Origin: Dolichospermum sp. DET69
GTDB taxonomy: Bacteria; Cyanobacteriota; Cyanobacteriia; Cyanobacteriales; Nostocaceae
Assembly (NCBI GenBank): GCA_017355425.1
Contig: CP070233.1
Coordinates: 2,211,501 to 2,275,500 of the forward strand
Length of the DNA: 64,000 bases
Reading direction: 5' to 3'
Below are positions 27,205-37,106 of the stretch, piece after piece. The first letter of the stretch is position 1. Every line of letters begins with the position of its first letter. Below the pieces are notes generated by a model. The model had not been told where the DNA came from. It searched no databases and saw only the letters and a list, made by a program, of their open reading frames with translations. The translations under genes and the position numbers were made by a program.

Positions 27205-28830
27205 TTAAGTGTCTGATGTTGCACTTGTGGAAAACTCGGACTGAGAATTTAATAACTGCACTTCATTAATCCAATTCGCTTGTTGGGGTACAGGAATATA
27301 AATTCCGGCTGCGTCTAAGGTGATTTTCAGCCGCCGACGATATTCTCGCGCTACAGCCCATTGCTTGAGAGGCTGGGTTTTAATCCAAACGCGAATCATC
27401 AAACCGCGATCGCTAAAATGTTCTACTCCCAAAACATTAGGTTTTTCGAGAATTTGATGTTGCCATTCGGGATCTTGACTCATCTCCAAACCCACATCTT
27501 TAATTATCTCCAAAGCCTCATCTATGTTCGCTTGATAAGAAACGGGAATACTTAAATCAGCGCGTGACCAACGACTGGAAAGATTAGCAACAATCTTGAC
27601 TTCACTATTGGGAATGGTAATTAAGCGTCCTTCCGAATCTCGAACTTGAGTCATTCGCAGATTCAACTTTTCCACCAAACCGCCTACAGTGCCGACGGTA
27701 ATCATATCACCGAGGGCATATTGGTCTTCAAAAATAATCAGAAAGCCGTTAATTGCGTCTTTGATTAAGTTTTGGGAAGCGAGGGATATAGCTACACCGA
27801 CTAAACCAGCACCAGCTAACAGGGGAACGATATCTATACCCAAAGATATCAAAGCCAGTAAACTACCTGCACCTACAAAAATAATGGTAGTGATACTTTT
27901 GGTTACGCCGGAAAATGTGGATATTCTCAACTGCAAGCGTTCGGATGTTTCTGGGGTGAATAAAGCACCACCACTAACTATTGTTGAGGTGAAATGATCT
28001 ATTAAGGCATAGGTAAACCGCACAGCGACATAAGTTCCCACAGCTACAATCGTTAACTTGATGGGAATTTGGGCAATGGTAATAATCCCAATTTGCCAGG
28101 CTCGTGTGTAGGGAAATAGTCCTAAAATAATTAAACTACCGCTGCCCCAAATCCCTGCTTGGGCTATTTGAAATAGTCTGGTTTTGACTTCTTGAAGATG
28201 CTGCTGTTGTTGTTGATTTAATAATTTGGTAATTGGTTGAGCATCTGTGACAGTGGACGGAATAGCATCAGCTATATTTTTGCTTAAACGCTTTTGCCAA
28301 CGTCTGACACCCCAACTGATGATGATCATTGCCAGTGTGCCGACGGCAGCTATTTCACCTTGCTGAACTAAAAACCGAGTTTGTCGTTCTTGCTTGGCTT
28401 GTTGTAGCTGTTTTTGCAACCCATCACTAATTTGATTTGCTAATGTTAACGGGTTTTCCTGTCCAGTATCTTCATAGGTGATGGTCATCAGGTACTGGTC
28501 ATTAACATAAATGGTCGGTAATCTTTTGACTATACGGGTCTGGATTTTAACTTCTATTGCAGATGTCTGTAAATAGTTGTGGGTAATTTCCTGTAAGTTC
28601 TGTTGAATATTTTGAAACCGTTCGGGAAAATTGGTTTTTGTAGCGGTGATGGGAAATAAAGGACGACCATCTAAAGAAATCCAGCCAGTCACCATTTTAT
28701 CATCTACCTTATTGGTCAAACTACTAGGAGTTGGCAGGAAAGGTAAAGGAGAAAACTGGGCTGTGGCTTTGCTGGCAGAACCAATGGTAATTACCATTGT
28801 CCCTGCTACTGCTAAAAATCGAAGTATCAC
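27205..28830 (-). CDS. MscS-family mechanosensitive channel
   Basis: GTG at 28,830 is chosen because GGAGGT lies seven bases before it and the product then starts with a standard signal peptide (MILRFLAVAGTMVITIGSA...ATAQ); a TTG frame 21 bases longer overlaps that ribosome site. The 541-aa protein has a periplasmic N-terminal domain (to about 160), three or four membrane spans (about 165-330) and the MscS pore region VPLLAGAGLVGVAISLASQNLIKDAINGFLIIFEDQYALGD, then the beta domain (GGLVEKLNLRMTQVRDSEGRLITIPNSEV) and the C-terminal cage. It would open on membrane tension and release osmolytes. An extracytosolic domain like this is common in larger cyanobacterial MscS proteins. Confidence 0.9.
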   Translation of the reverse strand: MILRFLAVAGTMVITIGSASKATAQFSPLPFLPTPSSLTNKVDDKMVTGWISLDGRPLFPITATKTNFPERFQNIQQNLQEITHNYLQTSAIEVKIQTRIVKRLPTIYVNDQYLMTITYEDTGQENPLTLANQISDGLQKQLQQAKQERQTRFLVQQGEIAAVGTLAMIIISWGVRRWQKRLSKNIADAIPSTVTDAQPITKLLNQQQQQHLQEVKTRLFQIAQAGIWGSGSLIILGLFPYTRAWQIGIITIAQIPIKLTIVAVGTYVAVRFTYALIDHFTSTIVSGGALFTPETSERLQLRISTFSGVTKSITTIIFVGAGSLLALISLGIDIVPLLAGAGLVGVAISLASQNLIKDAINGFLIIFEDQYALGDMITVGTVGGLVEKLNLRMTQVRDSEGRLITIPNSEVKIVANLSSRWSRADLSIPVSYQANIDEALEIIKDVGLEMSQDPEWQHQILEKPNVLGVEHFSDRGLMIRVWIKTQPLKQWAVAREYRRRLKITLDAAGIYIPVPQQANWINEVQLLNSQSEFSTSATSDT

Positions 28831-30435
<1,605 letters not shown>

Positions 30436-30459
30436 TTGATCTTTTAGTTGATTTTTTGA

Positions 30460-30490
30460 GGGATAGGCGTTTTGCTTATCCCTTTTTTTT
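30460..30490 (+). terminator. Intrinsic terminator of ahcY
   Basis: GGGATAGGC, loop GTTTT and GCTTATCCC are followed directly by eight T residues, 24 bases after the ahcY stop. This is a clear rho-independent terminator. Confidence 0.9.
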
Positions 30491-30494
30491 CTCT

Positions 30495-30540
30495 CGCAGA
30501 GGCGCAGAGGCGCAGAGGCGCAGAGAGCGCAGAGAGAGGA
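30495..30540. repeat. Short tandem GCGCAGAG repeat
   Basis: About five imperfect copies of CGCAGAGG follow the ahcY terminator. This is the common AGAGGCGCAGAG type microrepeat of these genomes; a related string appears near 35,215 and 60,490. Confidence 0.7.
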
Positions 30541-30580
30541 TAGAATGAGAATTGGTTTGTTTAGATTACAAATCTTTTTT

Positions 30581-30831
30581 GTCTGAATCAGGATGCTCAG
30601 GATTAGAAGATTTACAGGATTTTGTATGAATATTTATCTGGGGATATTTCCGATTTTAAAGATGAGTTTTCTCTTCATCCTGTACATCCTTAATTGTCTG
30701 AATCAGGATACCCAGGATTAGAGGATTTACAGGATTTTGTATGAATATTTATCTGTTAATATTTTGGGTTTTAAAGATGAGTTTTCTCTTCATCCTGTAC
30801 ATCCTTAAATCCTGGAAATCCTGATTCAGAC
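30581..30831. repeat. Two 115-bp direct repeats closed by inverted ends
   Basis: Starting at 30,581 and again at 30,696, a unit beginning GTCTGAATCAGGAT and including ACAGGATTTTGTATGAATAT and CTCTTCATCCTGTACATCCT is repeated. The block ends with ATCCTGATTCAGAC, the exact complement of its start, so the whole could fold on itself. It directly abuts the 17-bp remnant of an xisH 3' end. Confidence 0.85.
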
Positions 30832-30846
30832 AGGAGATTGTTTTAT

Positions 30847-31035
30847 CCTATCTTCCGCACCCTCAACTGTCACAATCGGTTTTTACTGTTTTTTATGATG
30901 AAATGAGGATGTATTATATACCGAATCTCAATGAATTAACGGATACATGATGCCGACAAGGCATAATTTATATCCAAAAATCAAGAGAAAATCAAGTGAT
31001 AATACTATGTGACACCCCAGGGTGCGGAATGTGGG
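30847..31035. mobile_element. 189-bp MITE inserted between xisH remnant and xisI
   Basis: The left end CCTATCTTCCGCACCCTCAA and the right end, read in reverse complement, CCCACATTCCGCACCCTGGG share TTCCGCACCCT and then TGTCAC, giving about 27-bp imperfect inverted repeats. Direct repeats TTTTAT flank it (30,841-30,846 and 31,036-31,041). The intact xisHI locus at 35,920-35,940 shows the uninterrupted sequence AGGAGATTGTTTTATGGAA, proving the insertion point. The element has no gene. Confidence 0.85.
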
Positions 31036-31039
31036 TTTT

Positions 31040-31369
31040 ATGGAAGGAATGAATTATCCTGAATTGGTAAAAACTGTATTAGCAAGACATACAGAAAATC
31101 ATGCTTCCAACGGAACAGAAAAGGAGTTAATTTTTGATTGTGAAAGAAATAGTTATTTAGTAGTTCATGTAGGATGGGAAAATAATGAAAGGGCTTATGG
31201 GACAATTATTCATGTAGATATTAGAGATGGAAAAATTTGGATTCAGAGAGATTTTACAAAGGAAGGGGTAGCTAGTGAGTTGGTAGATTTGGGAGTACCA
31301 AAAACGGATATTGTTTTAGGTTTTAAGCCACTTTATATGAGACAGTTTACTGATTTTGCGGTGGGTTAG
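31040..31369 (+). CDS. xisI: XisI-like protein, orphan copy cut off from its ribosome site by a MITE
   Basis: The 109-aa protein starts MEGMNYPELVKTVLARHTEN and is nearly identical to the XisI at 35,932, with the family blocks ELIFDCERNSYLVVHVGW, IIHVDIRDGKIWIQRD and GVPKTDIVLGFKP. XisI was named as a controlling factor for excision of the Anabaena fdxN element; in most genomes xisI is found without that element and its role is unclear. The AGGAG site that should precede the ATG is now 190 bp away on the other side of a MITE, and xisH is missing apart from 17 bp. An in-frame GTG at 31,022 inside the MITE could serve as start. It may be poorly expressed. Confidence 0.85.
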   Translation: MEGMNYPELVKTVLARHTENHASNGTEKELIFDCERNSYLVVHVGWENNERAYGTIIHVDIRDGKIWIQRDFTKEGVASELVDLGVPKTDIVLGFKPLYMRQFTDFAVG

Positions 31370-31385
31370 GATTTAAGGATATAAC

Positions 31386-31625
31386 CTATCTATACCTCAT
31401 CAAACTATTTAGTGTTCCTATCATACCGCGAAGATGTTTGATTTTGCATTGTTCTTCATACAGAAGGTATTTTAAAAAATCAATAATATCAATATCAATA
31501 CCTATAGAAATTCTTGATCTAAACGAGCTTGTGTATATATAAATATATTCGTCATAAAAATAATCATGTATCTTATTAATATACTCAGTAAACCAAAAAG
31601 TTTTTTCCTGAAGGGAGATCGCCAA
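31386..31625 (-). CDS. Short unrecognised frame beside the transposase
   Basis: A 79-codon AT-rich frame starting MAISLQEKTFWFTEYINK has no family that I recognise and a low-complexity middle (YDEYIYIYTSS). Its start region contains a 20-base string that occurs inverted just beyond the other side of the transposase (33,090-33,110), so it may be the broken edge of a gene hit by the insertion sequence, or not a gene at all. Confidence 0.2.
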   Translation of the reverse strand: MAISLQEKTFWFTEYINKIHDYFYDEYIYIYTSSFRSRISIGIDIDIIDFLKYLLYEEQCKIKHLRGMIGTLNSLMRYR

Positions 31626-33015
31626 ATACTGTGTAGTATAAAATACTTTTTTATTCCCGATACTCTAATCAGCAGACATAGTATAGATAATAATTACTTA
31701 TGATTAGCTGGTTAATAATTTCTTGACGCTAACCGGATGGAATATAAATGCTTTCAACGACTTGATATTTCTTCTGTAGGGCTTGAGATAAAAAGGCTAA
31801 CATCTGTTTGAGTGTAAAAAGTGTGCGATAAATTAATCTACTACCTTTCCTTTTACGACTGATTTTGAGCCATAGTAGATTCACCCAGATGTTAATTAGA
31901 AGAAAGGATATTCCAATGAATAGTAATCTCAAGACTGGATTTTTGTTATTCGTCTTAATTCGACAAATATTTTTCAGACGATAACTGGTTTCAATGCCAA
32001 ATCTTTTTCGATAATCTTGATAGATATAATTTAAATTTGTTTTGACCTTATAAGCAACATAAACAAAGTATTGAACCCCATGCTTTTTATGCTTTCCCTT
32101 TCTATATTTACAGACGATCCATAAATCAAATGTGACAAAATCATCTTTGTCTCTTGTAATAGTATAGGTAGTTTTATAACTTTTTTTACCCTTGAGGAAT
32201 TGTTTGATTCCTCCTTTTTTTCCAGTCTTGATAGCAGGCATAAGAAAGGGAATATCTAATGCCTGTAACCATCTAATTACAGGAGTATTAAAAAATCCCC
32301 TATCCAAATAGAGTTTTTTTACATTTATTTTTAGGGATTCAAGTTCTGCTAATAAATAAGTAATTAAAGCCACACTAGTATCTAATTGGCGAACACCTCT
32401 TATTGCTAGAGTTACACGCTTATTATTACTAATAACATATAAAGTGGCATAGGCATAAAATGAATTAGTACCAGATTTAGCTTCACTTCGATATATGTAG
32501 GGTAATTCTGACGATGTTGGTTGACCATAATAACAAATTAAATTTAAATCAATCGCTATTTTCAAACACCCTTTTTTTAATCCTAAAGGAATTCGACTTT
32601 TTAATGCTTGATTTATTTGCGCTTCTAATTCCTCAAAATTGTTAATTTTATTGAGATGATATCTAATATCATTAGCTGTCGGAATATTTTTTAACAATTT
32701 AGCTGTGTTTTCAATACTGTCTCCAGTGCTGGCTGCTTTAACCAGAATCTCGAATAAAGTTTGTTGGTCACAGGCTCCTTGCGTTTCAATCGAAAAATTT
32801 TCTACTAAACACTGAATAACCTCATCAAGAGTTTCTGAGTCGGTTAAAACGAGTTCTTCTGTAGACTCGCCCCGCGTGGCTTTTGTTAGAGATGAAACAG
32901 TCAATTTTTTCAGCCAATATGCTACACACTACTTTCATCATTTCATATTTTGATCCAGTGCAAATTATGATAACTATTTCTTATATATTTGGTATTCTAT
33001 AGTACATGAGTATCT
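31618..33015. mobile_element. Probable ISH3-type insertion sequence
   Basis: The bounds are the imperfect inverted repeats flanking the transposase, which match at about three positions in four over 28 bases. The left end also truncates or starts the short frame at 31,386-31,625. The edges are approximate. Confidence 0.45.
31729..32904 (-). CDS. ISH3-like DDE transposase
   Basis: The 391-aa protein has the three acidic positions of the IS4/ISH3 supergroup: the first Asp in CLKIAIDLNLICYYGQP, the second in VKKLYLDRGFFNT and the Glu in YRKRFGIETSYRLKN (YREK-type signature). The length is complete and there is no internal stop, so it may be active. It sits alone in an AT-rich stretch. Imperfect inverted sequences lie outside it at about 31,618-31,645 (reverse complement AGTATTTTATACTACACAG) and 32,990-33,012 (GGTATTCTATAGTACATGAG), which are candidate ends giving an element of roughly 1.4 kb. 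No target duplication was confirmed. Confidence 0.85.
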   Translation of the reverse strand: MTVSSLTKATRGESTEELVLTDSETLDEVIQCLVENFSIETQGACDQQTLFEILVKAASTGDSIENTAKLLKNIPTANDIRYHLNKINNFEELEAQINQALKSRIPLGLKKGCLKIAIDLNLICYYGQPTSSELPYIYRSEAKSGTNSFYAYATLYVISNNKRVTLAIRGVRQLDTSVALITYLLAELESLKINVKKLYLDRGFFNTPVIRWLQALDIPFLMPAIKTGKKGGIKQFLKGKKSYKTTYTITRDKDDFVTFDLWIVCKYRKGKHKKHGVQYFVYVAYKVKTNLNYIYQDYRKRFGIETSYRLKNICRIKTNNKNPVLRLLFIGISFLLINIWVNLLWLKISRKRKGSRLIYRTLFTLKQMLAFLSQALQKKYQVVESIYIPSG

Positions 33016-33102
33016 GTCGTATTTTGTTAGTGATGCCTGCTGCGTCTGTAGCAATAGCGTCAGCACTCCGTAAAAATCACTCTTTGGGAAAAACTTTTTG
33101 GT

Positions 33103-34965
33103 TTACTGATACTGTTCTAGCTCCTTTAAAGACTGATTTTCCAAAAGAAGACTTATATAAGATTTCAAATTCCTAATACAATTATCTTTCTCATTAATTT
33201 GTTTTTGTAACTTCTCTAATTCGTTGATATCAGGAGTATCTGAATAGGGTTCTAACTTCTCTAAATAATAATTTTCTAAATCTTCTGCATATTGTTCTAA
33301 ATCTTCCACATACTTTTCTAAATTTTCTAGATCCTGTTCTAATTCTTCTAGATACTGCTCTAATTCTTCTATAATGTTTGGTTTTGGCATTATCTCTATT
33401 ATCTCTTCTAATTCACTAATTTCTGATTCTCTATCTATTAACCTATCATTTAAAAATAAAATATCCTGCTGTAATTTACTAACTTCTGATTCTTTATCTC
33501 TTAACTTCTGAATTAAAAAAGACTTTTCTCCTTCCAACTCTTTAACACGGTTATCCAGATAATTTTTCTCTCTTGTAACTACTTCTTTCTCTCTTGTAAC
33601 TACTTCTAGTTGGTATTCTTTCTCATTAAAATTACTTGTTAATTTATTGAAATCCTCTGTTAATTGACTGAAATCCTCTGCCAATTCATCAAAACTTTCT
33701 GCTAATGAATTGAGACGTTCAAGAATTTCAGATTTTTCAGATTCCAATTTTTTAATCACAGTATCTTTTTGAGCAATTAAAACGCTACTACCACTAGTCT
33801 TCAATACACTTAATTCCCATTCAACGTCTCTTAAATTTCTAGTTAAAGAGTCTCTTTCCTTTTCTAATTCTTGAATACGATTATCACTATCTTCTATAGT
33901 TGTTTTTAACTGTGATTCTTTTTCAGTAAGTTGTATTTCTAACTGATTAATTTTTTGAAGATTTTGATTTTTTTCAAATTCTAATTTCTTAATCTCATTA
34001 TCTTTTTGAGCAATCTGAGATTCTAACCTTTCTATATCACTATCTATAGGTTTATCATTTAAAACTTTAATTTCCTCTTCTAATTGTTGAACAAGACTAT
34101 TCAAAATCATTTTCTCTTGTGTCAGTGATTCACAATTAGATTTTTCAGTAATAACAATCGCTTCTAATGACGATATCTTTTGTAAATTCTCACCTTTTTC
34201 GATTTCTAAATGTTGAATGAAACCATCCTTTTGAATTATTAAAGATTGAACCTTATTTAATTCACTTTGAATATTCTGTAACTCAATATTATGATCATGT
34301 TTAGATTGTAACTCATTAATTTGTGATTCTAAAACTCTCAACTTCTGCGTTAAGGAATTAATATCACCATCTTTTGTAGTGATTATAGACTTGAGAATTT
34401 CTTGAGATTGATTAAAGTTATTTTTCTCTTGAGTAAGAAATTTATTTTCTTGTTTAAGAACTTCATTTTCTCGGTTAAAAGCTTGAATTTTTATCAATGC
34501 TTCATTTCGCTCATTCATTAACAACTGAGTTTTTTCCAAAACTAAATCCCATGTTTTGTCTTCTAAATTTTCCTTATAAACAATACCACCTAATTTTTGA
34601 ATAAATGATTTTTGGTTTGTTTCTAAGTCTTGATTTCTTTGATTAAAGATAGTATTTTGTATCTGTAATTTATTAGTCAGTTCTAATATTGTTTGATATT
34701 CCTGATGTAAAATAGTAATTTGTTGTTCAAATTTCTCAATCTTCTGTTTTAAAGATTCATTGTCACCAGTCAATTTTTCAAATTTTGTATTCAACTGCTG
34801 AGATTGAGAAAATATATCTAAAAAAACTTTAATAATTAAATTATATTTAACTGCATTCCGAAAACCTTGCGTGTCAATGTTCTGTTGCTGGTTGTTATCC
34901 TTTGTAAATAAAAGATAGCTCATAATTAAGATTATGGCTATCAAAATGGTAATGATATATATCAT
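33103..34965 (-). CDS. Membrane-anchored long coiled-coil protein
   Basis: The 620-aa protein starts with one transmembrane helix (MIYIITILIAIILIMSYLLF) and the rest is almost pure heptad-repeat coiled coil rich in Glu, Lys, Leu, Gln and Asn, with recurring phrases such as KDGEI..LE.EK. and a segment of short repeats ELEQYLEELEQDLENLEKY near residue 545. No enzymatic domain is seen. The N-terminus has no cleavage site, so the coil would lie in the cytosol, or outside the cell, held to the membrane. Such proteins can act as scaffolds or filament formers in filamentous cyanobacteria, but nothing here fixes the role. It is next to an insertion sequence and may be recently acquired. Confidence 0.7.
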   Translation of the reverse strand: MIYIITILIAIILIMSYLLFTKDNNQQQNIDTQGFRNAVKYNLIIKVFLDIFSQSQQLNTKFEKLTGDNESLKQKIEKFEQQITILHQEYQTILELTNKLQIQNTIFNQRNQDLETNQKSFIQKLGGIVYKENLEDKTWDLVLEKTQLLMNERNEALIKIQAFNRENEVLKQENKFLTQEKNNFNQSQEILKSIITTKDGDINSLTQKLRVLESQINELQSKHDHNIELQNIQSELNKVQSLIIQKDGFIQHLEIEKGENLQKISSLEAIVITEKSNCESLTQEKMILNSLVQQLEEEIKVLNDKPIDSDIERLESQIAQKDNEIKKLEFEKNQNLQKINQLEIQLTEKESQLKTTIEDSDNRIQELEKERDSLTRNLRDVEWELSVLKTSGSSVLIAQKDTVIKKLESEKSEILERLNSLAESFDELAEDFSQLTEDFNKLTSNFNEKEYQLEVVTREKEVVTREKNYLDNRVKELEGEKSFLIQKLRDKESEVSKLQQDILFLNDRLIDRESEISELEEIIEIMPKPNIIEELEQYLEELEQDLENLEKYVEDLEQYAEDLENYYLEKLEPYSDTPDINELEKLQKQINEKDNCIRNLKSYISLLLENQSLKELEQYQ

Positions 34966-35527
34966 AGAAATACCTCTTTAATCACTAATTGAGTAAAGTT
35001 AGCTTATTCAACCTTGTTTACTTGTATATCATATATTATGATACTTGTATTACTTTGCGTCTTTGCTCCTTTGCGACTTTGCGCGAAACAAAAAATATTT
35101 AAACACCCAGCGAATATAATTCGCGTCTACACAGACTAAACCCGCCTTCGCGGGTTCAAAAATCTTGTTTTTAGGGACTTCCAAATAAAAAAATGTCCCA
35201 AAACTGACGCAAAAATTCTCTCTCTGTGTTCTCTGTGCCTCTGTGGTTCATTTATTGGGATAATTTATTTCTTGGAAGTCCCTTAGTCCACGAAGGTGGA
35301 CTTCGTTTGTATAGCCGCGATTTCTAATCGCCAGGGCTGTTTGTAAATTCCCAAATTAATACACCATCATGTATTGTAGCATTGTAGATTACGTTAGTAT
35401 AAAATAAGTAACGCACCATTATCAAGATTTTGGTGCGTTACGCGATCGCTAACATACCCTACGTATCTTTCCAAGAATCAAACCGGATTCCTATATAATG
35501 GGATGGAGGGTGTTATTGTAAGTTTTT
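34966..35527. other. Repeat-filled intergenic region before xisH
   Basis: No gene is supported. The region holds CCCGCCTTCGCGGG and GTCCACGAAGGTGGAC palindromes, split by the 109-bp element at 35,174-35,282, and a HIP1 octamer near 35,441. The xisH promoter should lie in the last 150 bases. Confidence 0.55.
35174..35282. mobile_element. 109-bp MITE with 3-bp target duplication
   Basis: The ends GGGACTTCCAAATAAAAAAA and, in reverse complement, GGGACTTCCAAGAAATAAAT are inverted repeats continuing to TGTCCCA/TATCCCA. TTA is duplicated on both sides (35,171-35,173 and 35,283-35,285). The interior is a CTCTGTG microrepeat. It sits within another dispersed repeat, so it came later. Confidence 0.8.
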
Positions 35528-35944
35528 ATGTCAGCGAAAGATTTTTTTCATAATGCAGTCAGGTTAGCTTTAGAAAAAGATGGTTGGTTAATTACTAATG
35601 ATCCTTTATCATTTACAGTAGATGGTCTTGACTTTAGAATTGATTTAGGAGCAGAAAGACTTTTAGGAGCAGAAAAAGAAGGTCAAAAAATAGCAGTTGA
35701 GGTAAAATCTTTTTTAGGACAATCTGAAGTTACTGAATTTCATACAGCTTTAGGACAAACACTTAATTATCGTACTGTTTTAAGAAAAAAAGAACCCAAC
35801 CGTATCTTATATTTAGCAATTGGTAATGACATATACAAAGAGTTTTTTCTAATTCCGTTTATTCAAGAAATAATTGCTGAACATAAATTAAAATTATTGA
35901 TTTTTGAAATTATTAAACAGGAGATTGTTTTATGGAAAGAATGA
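35528..35944 (+). CDS. xisH: XisH-like protein
   Basis: The 138-aa protein opens MSAKDFFHNAVRLALEKDGW and has the XisH blocks IDLGAERLLGAEKEGQKIAVEVKSFLG and FHTALGQTLNYRTVL. The sequence LGAE...IAVEVKSF resembles the Glu-x-Lys part of a PD-(D/E)xK nuclease core, as noted for the family. XisH with XisI was described as needed for XisF-dependent excision of the fdxN element; no xisF recombinase is in this window. It overlaps the xisI start by 13 bp, so the two are translated together. A 17-codon piece of a second xisH lies at 36,413. Confidence 0.9.
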   Translation: MSAKDFFHNAVRLALEKDGWLITNDPLSFTVDGLDFRIDLGAERLLGAEKEGQKIAVEVKSFLGQSEVTEFHTALGQTLNYRTVLRKKEPNRILYLAIGNDIYKEFFLIPFIQEIIAEHKLKLLIFEIIKQEIVLWKE

Positions 35945-36261
35945 ATTATCCTGAATTAGTAAAAACCGTGTTAGCAAGACATACCGAAAATCATAGATCA
36001 GAAGGAACAGAAAAGGAGTTAATTTTTGATTGTGAAAGAAATAGTTATTTAGTAGTTCATGTAGGATGGCACAATAACGAAAGGGCTTATGGTACAGTTA
36101 TTCATGTAGATATTATCAATGAAAAAATCTGGATTCAGAGAGATTTAACTGAAGAAGGTGTAGCTAGTGAGTTGGTAGAATTAAGAGTACCAAAAACCGA
36201 TATAGTTTTAGGTTTTAAATCTCCTTTTGTGAGGGAATTTACTGGTTTTGCAGTGGGTTAG
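35932..36261 (+). CDS. xisI: XisI-like protein of an intact xisHI pair
   Basis: The 109-aa product begins MERMNYPELVKTVLARHTEN and matches the orphan copy at 31,040 almost throughout (shared FDCERNSYLVVHVGW and PKTDIVLGFK). The ribosome site AGGAG lies nine bases ahead, inside the xisH 3' end. Full length and no defect. Function as for the family: a partner of XisH, with no recombinase partner visible here. Having an intact pair, an orphan and a third chimeric copy within 6.6 kb suggests local duplication. Confidence 0.9.
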   Translation: MERMNYPELVKTVLARHTENHRSEGTEKELIFDCERNSYLVVHVGWHNNERAYGTVIHVDIINEKIWIQRDLTEEGVASELVELRVPKTDIVLGFKSPFVREFTGFAVG

Positions 36262-36617
36262 TTGTAGGTTGGGTTGAGAAACGAAACCCAATATTTTTAT
36301 AATTTGATTGCGTTGGGTTGCGATGCAGCTTAACCCAACTTACAAATATAATACAGAGCCATTACTTAAAAAATAAGGTATTATCTAAGATAAAATATCA
36401 CTTTAAATTTTTATGTCAGCAAAAGATATATTTCACAATACAGTTAAAATAGCTTTAGTCAAGTTATGTAGGTTGGGTTGAGGAACGAAACCCAACATCT
36501 TGATAATGTTATTGCGTTGGGTTGCGATGCAGCTTAACCCAACCTACGAATTATTACTAGGTAAAGAATAATGATAGTAGGATAAAACTTGATGTGAAAC
36601 AATGATAAAATAAGGTA
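36262..36617. repeat. Two copies of a palindromic GTAGGTTGGGTTGAG repeat
   Basis: Copies at about 36,264-36,352 and 36,467-36,548 each start GTAGGTTGGGTTGAG and end TTAACCCAACCTAC or TTAACCCAACTTAC, with ACGAAACCCAA and TGCGTTGGGTTGCGATGCAG inside; each can fold as a long hairpin. The second copy truncates an xisH remnant. A third relative is at 51,987-52,122. No other gene is in this stretch. Confidence 0.8.
36413..36465 (+). pseudogene. N-terminal remnant of a second xisH
   Basis: Seventeen codons starting MSAKDIFHNTVKIALVK align with the first residues of the intact XisH at 35,528 (MSAKDFFHNAVRLALEK), then stop abruptly at a palindromic repeat. It is a broken copy. Confidence 0.8.
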
Positions 36618-36848
36618 ATGTCAAAAAAGCGTAAGTTACTAGAGAAAGTCCTTTCTGGCTCTAGAAATATTCAATTTGATGATTTAGTGACTTTAGTTGA
36701 AGCCTTTTGTTTTTCGTTATCACGTATCAACGGTAATCATCACATTTTTACTCATCCAACTATCCCTGAACTTATTAACTTACAAAATCGCAATGGTAAA
36801 GCTATTCCTTATCAGGTTCGTCAATTTTTGATTTTGATTGAAGCATAA
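36618..36848 (+). CDS. hicA: HicA-like toxin
   Basis: The 76-aa protein has the HicA core NGNHHIFTHPTIPELINLQNRNGK, with the active-site His in the GNHH segment, and a C-terminal helix QVRQFLILIEA. AAGG before the ATG serves as ribosome site. HicA toxins are small mRNA interferases that bind RNA through a dsRBD-like fold. The gene is followed 23 bp later by a HicB-like antitoxin gene with a GGAGG site, the usual arrangement. The N-terminal SKKRKLLEKVLSGSRNIQFDDLVTLVEAF is the variant found in cyanobacterial HicA. Confidence 0.8.
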   Translation: MSKKRKLLEKVLSGSRNIQFDDLVTLVEAFCFSLSRINGNHHIFTHPTIPELINLQNRNGKAIPYQVRQFLILIEA

Positions 36849-36871
36849 GCACTCACTTTGGAGGATGAGCA

Positions 36872-37066
36872 ATGAAGCAGTATCACATTAATATTTTCTA
36901 CAGTAAAGAAGATGAAGGTTATATTGCTGATATTCCTGATTTAAAATATTGTTCAGGATTTGGTTTAACTGAAGAAGAAGCACTACAAGAAGTTTTGAAA
37001 GCTAAAGCTGCTTGGTTAGAAGCTGCGGAAATAGAAGGTAAACCGATTCCACCAAGCAAGATATAA
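36872..37066 (+). CDS. hicB: HicB-like antitoxin
   Basis: The 64-aa protein is a minimal HicB: YHINIFYSKEDEGYIADIPDLKYCSGFG, then TEEEALQEVLKAKAAWLEAA, a partial RNase H fold that blocks HicA. It has no C-terminal DNA-binding domain, so autoregulation would need another factor. GGAGG lies eight bases before ATG. It pairs with the HicA-like gene upstream. Confidence 0.85.
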   Translation: MKQYHINIFYSKEDEGYIADIPDLKYCSGFGLTEEEALQEVLKAKAAWLEAAEIEGKPIPPSKI

Positions 37067-37106
37067 ACCTGTAATTTATCAGATAGCTTCATAACTTTAT
37101 AGTCTT

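Noticed and set aside
35528-36261. Evidence of an fdxN-type excision element in the window
   Set aside because: XisH and XisI alone do not indicate the element; there is no XisF recombinase, no nif gene and no matching recombination sites that I can see.
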